A DNA stretch of 6,714 nucleotides. It comes from Desulfovibrio sp. (GTDB taxonomy: Bacteria > Desulfobacterota > Desulfovibrionia > Desulfovibrionales > Desulfovibrionaceae). A program made the translations under genes and the position numbers. Below the pieces are notes generated by a model. It saw only the letters and a program-made list of their open reading frames with translations, ran no database searches and was not told the origin of the DNA. Shown one piece after another: positions 1-6,509 of the stretch. Position 1 is the first letter of the stretch. Every line of letters begins with the position of its first letter. The stretch is taken from NCBI GenBank assembly GCA_031281815.1, contig JAITEY010000218.1, forward strand, positions 1 through 6,714. Direction: 5' to 3'.

Positions 1-63
1 TTGCGGGGTGCGGCTGAGCACCTCGGCACTCAGAGGAATCATGGATAGCTGTGTCGGTGTCAT
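1..63 (-). CDS. Possible 5' start of an IS66-type accessory (TnpA-like) gene, truncated by the window edge
   Basis: An ATG on the minus strand at 63-61 is preceded by AGGTG seven bases upstream, a plausible ribosome binding site. The frame is open for all 21 codons to base 1 (it begins MTPTQLSMIPLSAEV). The start lies 55 bases inside the proposed element end, where IS66 elements usually carry their first small gene. The peptide is too short to recognise a domain, so the name comes from position only. The frame may be fortuitous. Confidence 0.25.
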   Translation of the reverse strand, partial: MTPTQLSMIPLSAEVLSRTPQ

Positions 64-118
64 GCCGTTTCACCTAGCAGAAAATTTAGAGATTGTCTAG
101 ACCCCCGTGAGCGGTTAC
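1..118 (-). mobile_element. Terminal end of an IS66-like insertion sequence (partial, continues left of the window)
   Basis: Read on the minus strand from position 118, the sequence begins GTAACCGCTCACGGGGGTC. IS66-family elements have terminal inverted repeats that start with GTAA. A minus-strand reading frame then starts at 63 and stays open to the window edge, which fits the usual IS66 layout in which the first transposition gene begins shortly inside one end. The other end and any 8-bp target duplication lie outside the window, so the family assignment rests on one terminus and remembered end sequences. Alternatively it is ordinary intergenic DNA with a chance match. Confidence 0.4.
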
Positions 119-348
119 CAATTGGAAATTTGTGGCTGTATACACCCTTATGCGGTTTATGCAAACAAGAATTTTTACGAATAAAGACGTAAGGTTTCAA
201 ACAACTTGGAGGGGAGTGTCCCTCCGGGAAGGGGAGGAAGGCGCGGACCGGATCGGCGCATACCGGCAAGCCGCAAAACATACCCCTTGCCGACGCGCAA
301 CGCATGGCTGACGCCTTTAGTTCATGTCGAAAGACTCAAAAGAAGGGA
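119..348. other. Non-coding gap between the IS-like end and the Fic remnant
   Basis: No recognisable gene lies here. One plus-strand frame is open from 193 through the Fic remnant to 444. Its part before about 350 does not resemble the Fic domain, so it is more likely joined or scrambled DNA than the start of that gene. A small perfect stem (GGAGGG at 208-213 with CCCTCC at 220-225, 6-base loop) has no T-run after it and is not a convincing terminator. Confidence 0.4.
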
Positions 349-351
349 ATA

Positions 352-631
352 CCTGTTGATGACGGCAACGGGCGTCTGTCACGCGCCATAGCCGGCATGG
401 CTCCGGCTCAGGATGAAAATACCGGCAGACGGTACTATATATAGCCTTTCCGCTCAAATAATGAAGGAGCGCAACGCCTATTATGCCATGCTTGAAAAAA
501 CGCAGGGGGGAGATGGAGACTGTACGGAATGGCTGTTATGGTTCATCGGCTGTTTTGATCATGCGCTGTCCGCCGCCGAAAGTCTACTGTCCGCATTGAC
601 CGTCCGAGTTCCTTTATCAGTGCATAAATGA
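352..631 (+). pseudogene. Fic-family protein (AMP transferase), C-terminal remnant, frameshifted
   Basis: Intact Fic proteins transfer AMP (or another phosphate-containing group) to target proteins through a HPFxDGNGR motif. Codons from 358 read DDGNGRLSRAIAGMA, the right half of that motif and the helix after it. The frame hits a stop at 442-444. A second frame, offset by four bases, continues with YSLSAQIMKERNAYYAMLEK and then EWLLWFIGCFDHALSAAES, matching the region after the motif in Fic proteins of the DUF4172 type. Removing four bases from the TA-rich run at 436-443 would join the two halves as RYYSLS. The motif is also damaged upstream: the catalytic His position is Ile (349-351) and no Fic N-terminal half precedes it. 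The C-terminal winged-helix part is missing as well, with a stop at 629-631. It is very probably dead. Family identity is fairly sure; the limits are approximate. Confidence 0.75.
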
Positions 632-743
632 GAACAGCGTTCTGTCATTTCCTTACTACCGTGCCGTGATCTTCCAGAATAAGCGCATACCGCTCCAACG
701 GTTCATGAATTGCCCTGGACGCACATGCTCAGTTCCTTGTTCA

Positions 744-1052
744 TCAGGGACTCCTGCTCAGGCGACTCTCGCCTATTTCGGTGTCCAAGAAAACCCTATA
801 CCAATCAACTCCGGCAATCGTATCGATAAGCGCGTCGACATTGCTGACATATTTTGAGTAAAAACAGCGAATTACATAAAGCGTGTCTTTATATTGTAAT
901 TTTTTCCATCCTGGAAATAATTTTGCATATACTGATGTAACATACGACACTTCCGAAGCTTCCGACAGCGCGCTTATACCGTCCAGTGAAGTATCAAAGA
1001 CAGCATTCAAAAATTGCCTATGCTTATTTATCGTGGATACTGTCCTTCTTAC
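744..1052 (-). pseudogene. Decayed PAS-domain-like fragment (sensor protein relic)
   Basis: On the minus strand a frame of about 100 codons is open from 1052 to 744. It includes HRQFLNAVFDTSLDGISAL followed by VSYVTSVYAKLFPGWKKL and DTLYVIRCFYSK. This resembles the start of PAS domains common in deltaproteobacterial sensor kinases and regulators, which often read FLxxVFDSIQDGISVLD, then a 'VN' strand, then an aromatic helix region. No good start codon with a ribosome binding site is visible. The frame ends after the PAS-like part, and a short piece of another frame (to about 697) reads protein-like, suggesting frameshift decay. No transmitter, receiver or DNA-binding domain follows. The identity is tentative, by resemblance only; it could be an unrelated or chance frame. 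Confidence 0.33.
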
Positions 1053-1055
1053 TTA

Positions 1056-1403
1056 TTTTCATTGAAATCAGTAATATATCTGAAATATGATATCGGAGAG
1101 AAAATCCATGCCGGTGCGATACATCGCTGCATACAATATGTATACAATATTTTTATACGATGATTATGATACTAAAACAAAAATCTTATCAAGAACCTTT
1201 CTCAGATCAACATCTTGTGCTGTTTATCTGGTTATTTCGAATTGCGCAAGTGAAAATTCGACAAGAGCAAAAAGTAACGCCTCCTGATGACGGTGAAAGT
1301 GCGGCTTTTATTCAACAGCTGAAATTGTTGTCTTTTCCTTTACGCTTCGTAACAACTTGAATTTTTATGGTGTCGGCAAAGGTAAGCGCGACGCAATCAG
1401 TTA
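1056..1403. other. AT-rich intergenic stretch with small repeats, no convincing gene
   Basis: This stretch is clearly more AT-rich than the genes that follow. It holds an inverted repeat GCGAT/ATCGC (1116-1120 and 1123-1127) and a direct repeat ATACAATAT (1131-1139 and 1142-1150) around a GTATAC palindrome. A plus-strand frame at 1160-1360 ends in a protein-like tail (QQLKLLSFPLRFVTT then stop) but has no ribosome binding site and no family I recognise. It may be the 3' scrap of a lost gene. Confidence 0.35.
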
Positions 1404-1432
1404 TTGACTTTACCAATAGTATAGCGTAGATA
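1404..1432 (+). promoter_or_regulatory. Candidate sigma70 promoter of the TAXI receptor-kinase operon
   Basis: TTGACT at 1404-1409 matches the -35 consensus in five of six positions. A 17-base spacer places TAGATA at 1427-1432, a poor -10 box (three of six), within an AT-rich stretch. It lies about 50 bases upstream of the start codon at 1483, leaving a short leader. There is no other obvious promoter between the relic region and the gene. Confidence 0.42.
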
Positions 1433-1482
1433 TAAATTTCCTCTATGGATGGGTGTCGTTATGTGATTTCTAAGGAGCGGGT

Positions 1483-2532
1483 ATGAAAAAAGCTCGTCGG
1501 GTTATCGTTGCTGTCGCTGCTGTGTTGCTGTTTGCTCAGGCCGAGCTTGCGGCCCGGAAGCCCGACGCGGCGACGGCTGTGGACTCACGTCGGGAACAGA
1601 GCGCGCCCGGCAAGGGTTGGCCCAATCATCTGCGGTTTTTGACCGGCCCCAACGGCGGGCAGTGGTTTATGATGGGCGACCCGATTGCCGGGGTGCTCGG
1701 TCGCCATGTGCTCCCCACAACCAGCCGCATGGGCGGCGGAATGACCAATATCGCCGGTCTTAACGCCAAGCGCGGTGACATCGGGTTTTCCCTGACCTGT
1801 TTTTTGGGAGCGGCTCAATCCGGGGAAAAGGAGTACCGGGAGATCGTCACGGACAACGCGGTGTTGCTGGCGACCGTATACCCGCAGGTGCTGTATTTTT
1901 TGCTGCGCAAGGATTTCGCGGACAAACACGGCATTGACAGCGTGGAAACGCTGCTGCGGAAAAACATACCCGTGCGTTTCGCCTCGCTCAAACCCGGCAC
2001 GGCCTCGGAATTTATTATCAATCTGCTTTTGAAATACGGGTACGACACCAGCTTTGCCGAGCTGCGCGAACAGGGCTGGACACTGGCGTTCAACAATTAT
2101 GCGGAAACCGCGGACAATTTCGTGGCCGGCGACATTGACTGCTTCGCCTATACCGCAGGCACCGCGGTGCCTCTTATTCTGACCATGGAACAGCATACCG
2201 GGGTCGTGGTGCTGCCTGTCGACCAGAAGGTGCTCGACCTGTTGCAGCAAAAATTCAAGACACACACCTTTACGATCGATCCCGGCGTATACAAAAGCGT
2301 GCCGAACCCCGTGAAAACGCTTGGAGACTATACCTGTCTGCTTATTCGTAAAGATTTGCCGGACGATCTTGTTTTCGCGGTGGCCAAAGCATTGTGGGAA
2401 AACAAAAAAGCCATCGCGGACGTTGTCGTTGATTTCAACGCCCTGTCCCCCGACACCGCCCTGCCGCAGGGGCTGCCCGCTCATCCGGGCGCGCAGGCTT
2501 TCTGGCACAATCTCGCGAAGAACCAGCCGTGA
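1483..2532 (+). CDS. TAXI-family TRAP transporter solute-binding receptor
   Basis: This encodes a 349-residue periplasmic ligand-binding protein of the TAXI (TRAP-associated extracytoplasmic immunogenic) family, whose members normally capture small organic acids or amino acids for TRAP permeases. The N-terminus is a typical Sec signal peptide: KKARR, a hydrophobic core at residues 7-18, and likely cleavage after AQA (residue 20). The mature part starts with the family hallmark TGPNGGQWF (54-62, equivalent to the usual TGGxGGxYY), followed by SRMGGGMTNIAGLNAKRGDI (81-100), which matches the 'gGSxxNlxxlxxGeaDiaf' segment. ATG at 1483 has AAGGAG five bases upstream. Length is normal for the family. 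No TRAP membrane subunit follows; instead the stop overlaps or closely precedes a hybrid histidine kinase gene. It may therefore act as the ligand-sensing partner of that kinase, or serve a permease encoded elsewhere. The ligand cannot be told from sequence. Confidence 0.88.
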   Translation: MKKARRVIVAVAAVLLFAQAELAARKPDAATAVDSRREQSAPGKGWPNHLRFLTGPNGGQWFMMGDPIAGVLGRHVLPTTSRMGGGMTNIAGLNAKRGDIGFSLTCFLGAAQSGEKEYREIVTDNAVLLATVYPQVLYFLLRKDFADKHGIDSVETLLRKNIPVRFASLKPGTASEFIINLLLKYGYDTSFAELREQGWTLAFNNYAETADNFVAGDIDCFAYTAGTAVPLILTMEQHTGVVVLPVDQKVLDLLQQKFKTHTFTIDPGVYKSVPNPVKTLGDYTCLLIRKDLPDDLVFAVAKALWENKKAIADVVVDFNALSPDTALPQGLPAHPGAQAFWHNLAKNQP

Positions 2533-2594
2533 CAACGGCAGACGTATCCGCATCTTTTACAAAAGAGCCGGGGCTGCGGCGCGGAGGTTTCGGC

Positions 2595-4841
2595 ATGCGC
2601 AGTCTCCGCGCAAAGCTTATCGCGCCCTTTGTCTTGGGAACGCTCATTCTGACCGTGACCTTGGCCGGTTATACGTATCTCTCCGCGCGGCAGGCGGTGC
2701 AAGACGCCATGCTGCTGATCTCGGAAGCCAAGACGAACCATGCGGTCAGCTCCATGAGTCTCTTGTTCAAATCCATGTCCACAGCACTGCAGAACATGGT
2801 GGCTGATCCCCACGTGATGGACCTGTTCCAGGCGCAACCGGGCGAAAATCCGAATTCCGACCAACATGAAGTCACGACCGAATGGCTGGAAATCATTATC
2901 CAGGGGAACGAATTTTACCGCGACATACTCGTGGTGGACAGAAACGGCTTGTGCATCGCTTCCAGCAACCTCGGACATGTGGGGAATTCATACGCTGACA
3001 AACCTTATGTTCGCGATGCGCTGAACGGCAGATTCAATTTCGGTGAAGCGAGCGTGGGCCGGGTTACAAGAAAATTCAGCGTGACCGGCGCGGGTCCTGT
3101 GGATACGGGGGACGGCACCGCCGGCGCGCTGGTCATTGTCAACGACTTTCCGAAAATCGTGGATTACGATGCCCATACGACCCATGACGCCCAGACGGTC
3201 TTCACCGCCATGCTCACCCCGGAGGGCGAGTTCATGGCCCATAAGGAGCGGGAATTTCTGGGCAAGACCACGAACGAATATCAGGACCTGTACGCCGACC
3301 TTTCCACCGTCGGCGAAAGCGGCGGAACTGTGGAATATACACTGCGCGGCGAAACCTATATCGGTTACGCCAAGGTGGAAAGCACCGATAAATGGCTGGT
3401 GGTGACAAGCGGGATTAAAAACGAGGTGTTCGCTTCCGCCTACAGGCAGGGTATGATGGTGCTCATCATCAGCTTTGTCTTTCTGTGCGCCACGGTGTTT
3501 GTCGTGGTGCGTTTCGCCAACGGCATCCTCAGTTCGCTGTTTGAGCTTGTCGGGTATGCCGAAAACGTCGCCGCGGGCGACTTTGACAGGCAACTTCCTC
3601 CGTCGGACCGCACGGATGAATTGGGTATTCTCCACAATTCGCTGCAAAGTCTGGTGCTTTCGCTGCAGTCCATGCTGCTGAAAACGCAGGAGGCAGGCAG
3701 GATGAAAGACGCGTTCCTGGCCAACATGAGCCACGAGATCAGAACGCCCCTGAACGCCGTCAGCGGCATGACCCACCTGTTGCTGCGTGACGGCAACCTG
3801 ACCGAGAAGCAGCGTGACTACCTGGACAAAATCCAGGTTGCCGCGGGTTCCCTTTTGGGACTGATCAACGACATCCTTGACCTGTCCAAGGTGGAGGCGG
3901 GCATGCTGACTGTGGACAGTGTCCCCTTCAACTTGCGGGAGAACTGCAAAAATATTTTGACCATCCATCAGGAAACAGCAAAAAGCAAAGGCTTGGCCTT
4001 GAGCTTGGAATATGACGCCGGCGCTCCGCAGCGCTTTATCGGCGACCCGTTGCGCATCGGGCAGGTACTGAACAACCTGCTCGGCAACGCGCTGAAGTTC
4101 ACCGCCCGGGGCGGCGTGACCCTGCGTTGCGCACCGGACCGGACCGCGGAAACGGGCGACGGCTGGGCGGTCATGCGCTGCGACGTGACGGACACCGGCA
4201 TCGGCATAGAAAACGACGCCCTGGGTATTTTGTTCCAGCCCTTTACCCAAGCGGATTCCTCCGTTACCCGCAAATTCGGCGGCACGGGGCTGGGCTTGAC
4301 CATCAGCCAAAAGCTGGTGTCCCTGATGGGCGGCGCCGTCACTGTAACCAGCCGGCCGGGAGAGGGTTCTACTTTCAGTTTCAGCTTGCGGCTGCAACTG
4401 GATACCCGCATGCCCGACAATGCGGATTCGGGAACGAATACAGAGCGGACCATCGAGAACCTAGGCCTGAAGGGTAAACGTATTTTGGTGGCTGAAGACA
4501 ACGAGATCAACCAGATGATCGTGCAGGAATTGCTGGCTCCCTGCGGCGCGGAAATCGTGCCGGTCGACAACGGTCTGGAGGCCGCCAAGGCTGTGAGCGA
4601 GCAGCATTTCGATCTGGTTTTGATGGATATGCAGATGCCTGTAATGGATGGACTGGAAGCCACCCGCGTCATCCGGTCGCTTAATGTTGCCGGCGACCTG
4701 CCCATTGTCGCGGTCACGGCCAACGCCATGAACGAGGACAAGGAAAAAGGCTTCGCCTGCGGCATGAACGATTACTTGACCAAACCCGTGGAACCGGAGG
4801 ATTTACTGAGAATACTGCGCATCTGGCTGGTTGAAAGGTAG
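2595..4841 (+). CDS. Hybrid sensor histidine kinase (dCACHE-HAMP-HisKA-HATPase-receiver)
   Basis: This encodes an inner-membrane hybrid kinase of 748 residues. TM1 spans about 8-29 and TM2 about 287-308, enclosing a roughly 255-residue periplasmic sensor. The sensor looks like a double Cache domain: DRNGLCIASSNLG, YADKPYVRDAL and the SVGRVTRKFSVTGAGPV strand in the distal lobe, then TPEGEFMAH to KWLVVTSG in the proximal lobe. HAMP follows (about 309-361). HisKA carries SHEIRTPLN with phospho-acceptor His380. The ATPase has the N-box (NNLLGNALKF, key Asn498), DTGIGI (533-538), FQPF (547-550) and GGTGLGL (562-568). The C-terminal receiver has Glu634/Asp635, phospho-acceptor Asp678 (LMDMQMP), Thr708 and Lys730. 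All catalytic residues are present. ATG 2595 is chosen because GGAGG lies seven bases upstream and the product opens directly with a membrane anchor. A GTG at 2529 would add 22 residues and overlap the receptor stop by four bases (GTGA) but lacks a good ribosome binding site. No Hpt domain or separate response regulator is in the window. Confidence 0.93.
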   Translation: MRSLRAKLIAPFVLGTLILTVTLAGYTYLSARQAVQDAMLLISEAKTNHAVSSMSLLFKSMSTALQNMVADPHVMDLFQAQPGENPNSDQHEVTTEWLEIIIQGNEFYRDILVVDRNGLCIASSNLGHVGNSYADKPYVRDALNGRFNFGEASVGRVTRKFSVTGAGPVDTGDGTAGALVIVNDFPKIVDYDAHTTHDAQTVFTAMLTPEGEFMAHKEREFLGKTTNEYQDLYADLSTVGESGGTVEYTLRGETYIGYAKVESTDKWLVVTSGIKNEVFASAYRQGMMVLIISFVFLCATVFVVVRFANGILSSLFELVGYAENVAAGDFDRQLPPSDRTDELGILHNSLQSLVLSLQSMLLKTQEAGRMKDAFLANMSHEIRTPLNAVSGMTHLLLRDGNLTEKQRDYLDKIQVAAGSLLGLINDILDLSKVEAGMLTVDSVPFNLRENCKNILTIHQETAKSKGLALSLEYDAGAPQRFIGDPLRIGQVLNNLLGNALKFTARGGVTLRCAPDRTAETGDGWAVMRCDVTDTGIGIENDALGILFQPFTQADSSVTRKFGGTGLGLTISQKLVSLMGGAVTVTSRPGEGSTFSFSLRLQLDTRMPDNADSGTNTERTIENLGLKGKRILVAEDNEINQMIVQELLAPCGAEIVPVDNGLEAAKAVSEQHFDLVLMDMQMPVMDGLEATRVIRSLNVAGDLPIVAVTANAMNEDKEKGFACGMNDYLTKPVEPEDLLRILRIWLVER

Positions 4842-4861
4842 TGCTGCTCATTTCGTCGCTT

Positions 4862-4903
4862 CCGACGCGTAAGCATCATACATGTGTCGGCGCGTCTTAT
4901 TAT
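4862..4903 (+). terminator. Weak candidate terminator after the kinase gene
   Basis: GACGCG (4864-4869) can pair with CGCGTC (4891-4896), followed by TTATTAT. Alternatively CCGAC (4862-4866) can pair with GTCGG (4886-4890). The loops are long (about 20 bases) and the T-run is interrupted. It is the only terminator-like element shortly after the kinase stop at 4841. Confidence 0.3.
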
Positions 4904-5280
4904 GACGGAGACAAAACAGGTAAGAAAGTTCCCATTAACAGCCCTTTGGATACACATATCTCAAAAAAAACCTTGACTCGCGAGGCGGGTCCATACATGA
5001 GCGTTTTGTAAAAGCGTCGTGCTGACGCCCACGGGATACAACAGCCGGAATCGCGATTCGGCAACCCGAACACCTCCCGCACGGCGGCCGCTGCATACGG
5101 AAGGTGCTTGAGTGGTGAGGCTTCATCAACAGCGCCGGCTTTTTCCGCTGCACATCACATGTACAACGGGAACACGGCGGCGCATTGCGCGGGCCGGGTC
5201 GAGAATATCCACATCCTGCCGCTGCGCGCATGGCGGCTCCGGACTCCTTTTCCGACTTGGCCGAGCATAGTATACACCTA
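4904..5280. other. Intergenic stretch without a recognisable gene
   Basis: No supported coding region is seen on either strand. A minus-strand frame of about 60 codons (5082-4900) has no ribosome binding site or family resemblance. Plus-strand frames here are short and unlike real proteins. The only structured element noted is the palindrome at 5048-5059, listed separately. Confidence 0.4.
5048..5059. repeat. Perfect 12-bp palindrome GAATCGCGATTC
   Basis: The palindrome is flanked by GCC (5044-5046) and GGC (5060-5062), so the pairing extends to nine base pairs per arm if one G (5047) is bulged. It could be a dimeric regulator site. With no loop it would be a poor RNA hairpin. No neighbouring promoter is obvious. 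Confidence 0.35.
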
Positions 5281-5303
5281 TTTGCGATAATGTCAAGAGA
5301 AAA

Positions 5304-5327
5304 TGCAATAAATAATTGCAATATGAT
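5304..5327 (+). promoter_or_regulatory. Operator-like inverted repeat beside a -10-like box, upstream of gltI
   Basis: TGCAAT (5304-5309) and ATTGCA (5315-5320) form a perfect 6-bp inverted repeat with a 5-base AT spacer, typical of a dimeric repressor or activator site. TATGAT (5322-5327), five of six matches to a -10 box, follows directly, but no good -35 box sits 16-18 bases before it, so activation by a bound regulator is possible. If transcription starts near 5335, the gltI leader would be about 270 bases long. Confidence 0.35.
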
Positions 5328-5431
5328 ATATTCCTGGTAGAGAAGGCGCACCGCGGGCTGTTTTCCCGTCATCCGTTTGCCTTGCGCGATTGTGGACATT
5401 CGGCCTTGATTTTGCAATACTGCATGCCAAT

Positions 5432-5461
5432 CCGCCGGGCGGCGGAAGCGCCGCCCGGCGG
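5432..5461 (+). repeat. Perfect 13-bp GC-rich hairpin in the gltI leader
   Basis: The 13-base arm at 5432-5444 (CCGCCGGGCGGCG) is exactly complementary to 5449-5461 with a GAAG loop. There is no T-run after it, so it is not a standard terminator by itself. In RNA it would be extremely stable and may shape or protect the leader. Confidence 0.6.
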
Positions 5462-5486
5462 GTCATTGTGCAACCCGGAGGCAACG

Positions 5487-5540
5487 CCGGCGTCATATCG
5501 AGGTTCCGCTCCGAACCCCGCCGGGAGATTTTTTTTTTTT
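5487..5540 (+). terminator. Terminator-like nested hairpin with a T12 run in the gltI leader
   Basis: An outer stem CCGGCG (5487-5492) with CGCCGG (5519-5524) encloses an inner stem GGTTC (5502-5506) with GAACC (5513-5517). Four bases later comes an uninterrupted run of twelve T (5529-5540). It ends 62 bases before the gltI start codon and no gene lies just upstream, so it may be an attenuator of gltIJ rather than the end of another transcript. The outer loop is irregular, so strength is uncertain. Confidence 0.45.
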
Positions 5541-5602
5541 GCGGAGAGGGAGAAGGCACGCCCCCCGGAAGACGCCGGCGCTTCCCAACGAAGGAGATTT
5601 CC

Positions 5603-6508
5603 ATGAAGAAAGTGTTCGGCGGCCTGTTGCTTCTTCTGCTTCTGGTTCCCTGTGGAGCCGGGGCTGCCCCGGCTGCGGGGGAACTCAGCGGGACTCTGGC
5701 CAAGATCAAAAAGGACGGCGTGATTATCGTCGGGCACCGGGAATCCTCTGTGCCCTTTTCCTATTACGACAGCGCGCAGAATGTCGTCGGCTATGCCCAG
5801 GATTATTCCCGACTGATTGTTGAGGCGGTGAAAAAGAAGCTGGGCCTGGACGACCTGACGGTCAAGCTGGTGCCCGTCACCTCGCAGAACCGCATCCCGC
5901 TTCTCATGAACGGAACGTATGATTTTGAATGCGGTTCCACCACCAACAACGTTGAGCGCCAAAATCAGGTGGCCTTTTCCAACACCTTTTTCATCGTCGG
6001 CACCCAGCTTCTGGTGCACAACGATTCGCCCATCAAGGACTTTCCCGATCTCAAGGGCCGCAGGGTGGCGGTCACGGCCGGCACCACCTCGGAAAAGCAG
6101 CTCTTTTTCATGAACGACCGGGACAAGATGGATGTGCAGATTATCAGTACCCCTACTTTCGGCGATTCCTTCAGAGCCCTGGAGTCAGGGCGGGCCGAGG
6201 CCTTCTTTCTGGATGACGTGCTTCTGGCGGGAGAGCGCTCGCGGGCCAAAAATCCTTCCGACTGGGTCATCGTGGGCACTCCCCAGAGCTATGAAGCCTA
6301 TGGGTGCATGATGCGCAAGGAAGACCCGGAGTTCAAGGCCCTGGTAGATGAAACCGTCGCCCAAGCCCAGCTTTCCGGCGCGGCGGAAAAAGGCTATGAG
6401 AAATGGTTCAAACAACCCATTCCGCCCAGAAACGCGGTCATGGATTTTGACCTTTCCGACGCCATGAAGGAACTGTTCAAGACTCCCAACGACAAGGCTT
6501 TCCAGTAA
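5603..6508 (+). CDS. gltI: Glutamate/aspartate ABC transporter periplasmic binding protein GltI
   Basis: This 301-residue protein is the periplasmic receptor that captures L-glutamate and L-aspartate and hands them to the GltJK-GltL importer. It follows E. coli GltI (about 302 residues) nearly throughout: GHRESSVPFSYY (44-55), VGYAQDYS (62-69), TSQNRIPLLMNGTYDFECGS (93-112), TTNNVERQ (113-120), TAGTTSEKQL (158-167), DSFRALESGRAEAF (188-201), LLAGER (207-212), YGCMMRK (233-239), KWFKQPIPP (267-275) and a C-terminal PNDKAFQ. The signal peptide has a run of seven leucines. Cys17 sits in LVPC, which lacks the small residue expected before a lipidated cysteine, so cleavage near AGA|AP (about 21) to a soluble protein is more likely. 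ATG 5603 is chosen because AAGGAG lies six bases upstream and the signal peptide starts here; the frame is open further upstream but has no such features. The permease gene gltJ follows after 93 bases. Confidence 0.95.
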   Translation: MKKVFGGLLLLLLLVPCGAGAAPAAGELSGTLAKIKKDGVIIVGHRESSVPFSYYDSAQNVVGYAQDYSRLIVEAVKKKLGLDDLTVKLVPVTSQNRIPLLMNGTYDFECGSTTNNVERQNQVAFSNTFFIVGTQLLVHNDSPIKDFPDLKGRRVAVTAGTTSEKQLFFMNDRDKMDVQIISTPTFGDSFRALESGRAEAFFLDDVLLAGERSRAKNPSDWVIVGTPQSYEAYGCMMRKEDPEFKALVDETVAQAQLSGAAEKGYEKWFKQPIPPRNAVMDFDLSDAMKELFKTPNDKAFQ

Positions 6509-6509
6509 C

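Noticed and set aside
208..225. Small GGAGGG/CCCTCC hairpin as a terminator
   Set aside because: It has a six-base stem and no T-run.
193..348. N-terminal part of the Fic gene in the same open frame
   Set aside because: The peptide lacks the expected Fic helices and the HPF half of the motif, so homology appears to begin near 352.
613..743. C-terminal winged-helix part of the Fic protein after the stop
   Set aside because: None of the three plus-strand frames shows the usual tail sequence.
1585..2553. A 322-codon open frame on the minus strand across the TAXI gene
   Set aside because: It is antisense to a clear signal-peptide-bearing family protein, has no recognisable domain, and is explained by GC-rich codon bias.
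2988..4397. A 469-codon open frame on the minus strand across the kinase
   Set aside because: It is antisense to intact kinase motifs; the translation is rich in His, Gln and Arg and looks like no protein family.
4900..5082. A 60-codon minus-strand frame downstream of the kinase
   Set aside because: It has no ribosome binding site and no resemblance to a known family, and overlaps the palindrome region.
5390..5602. Upstream extension of the gltI frame
   Set aside because: The signal peptide and AAGGAG fix the start at 5603; the extension runs through the hairpins and T12 tract.
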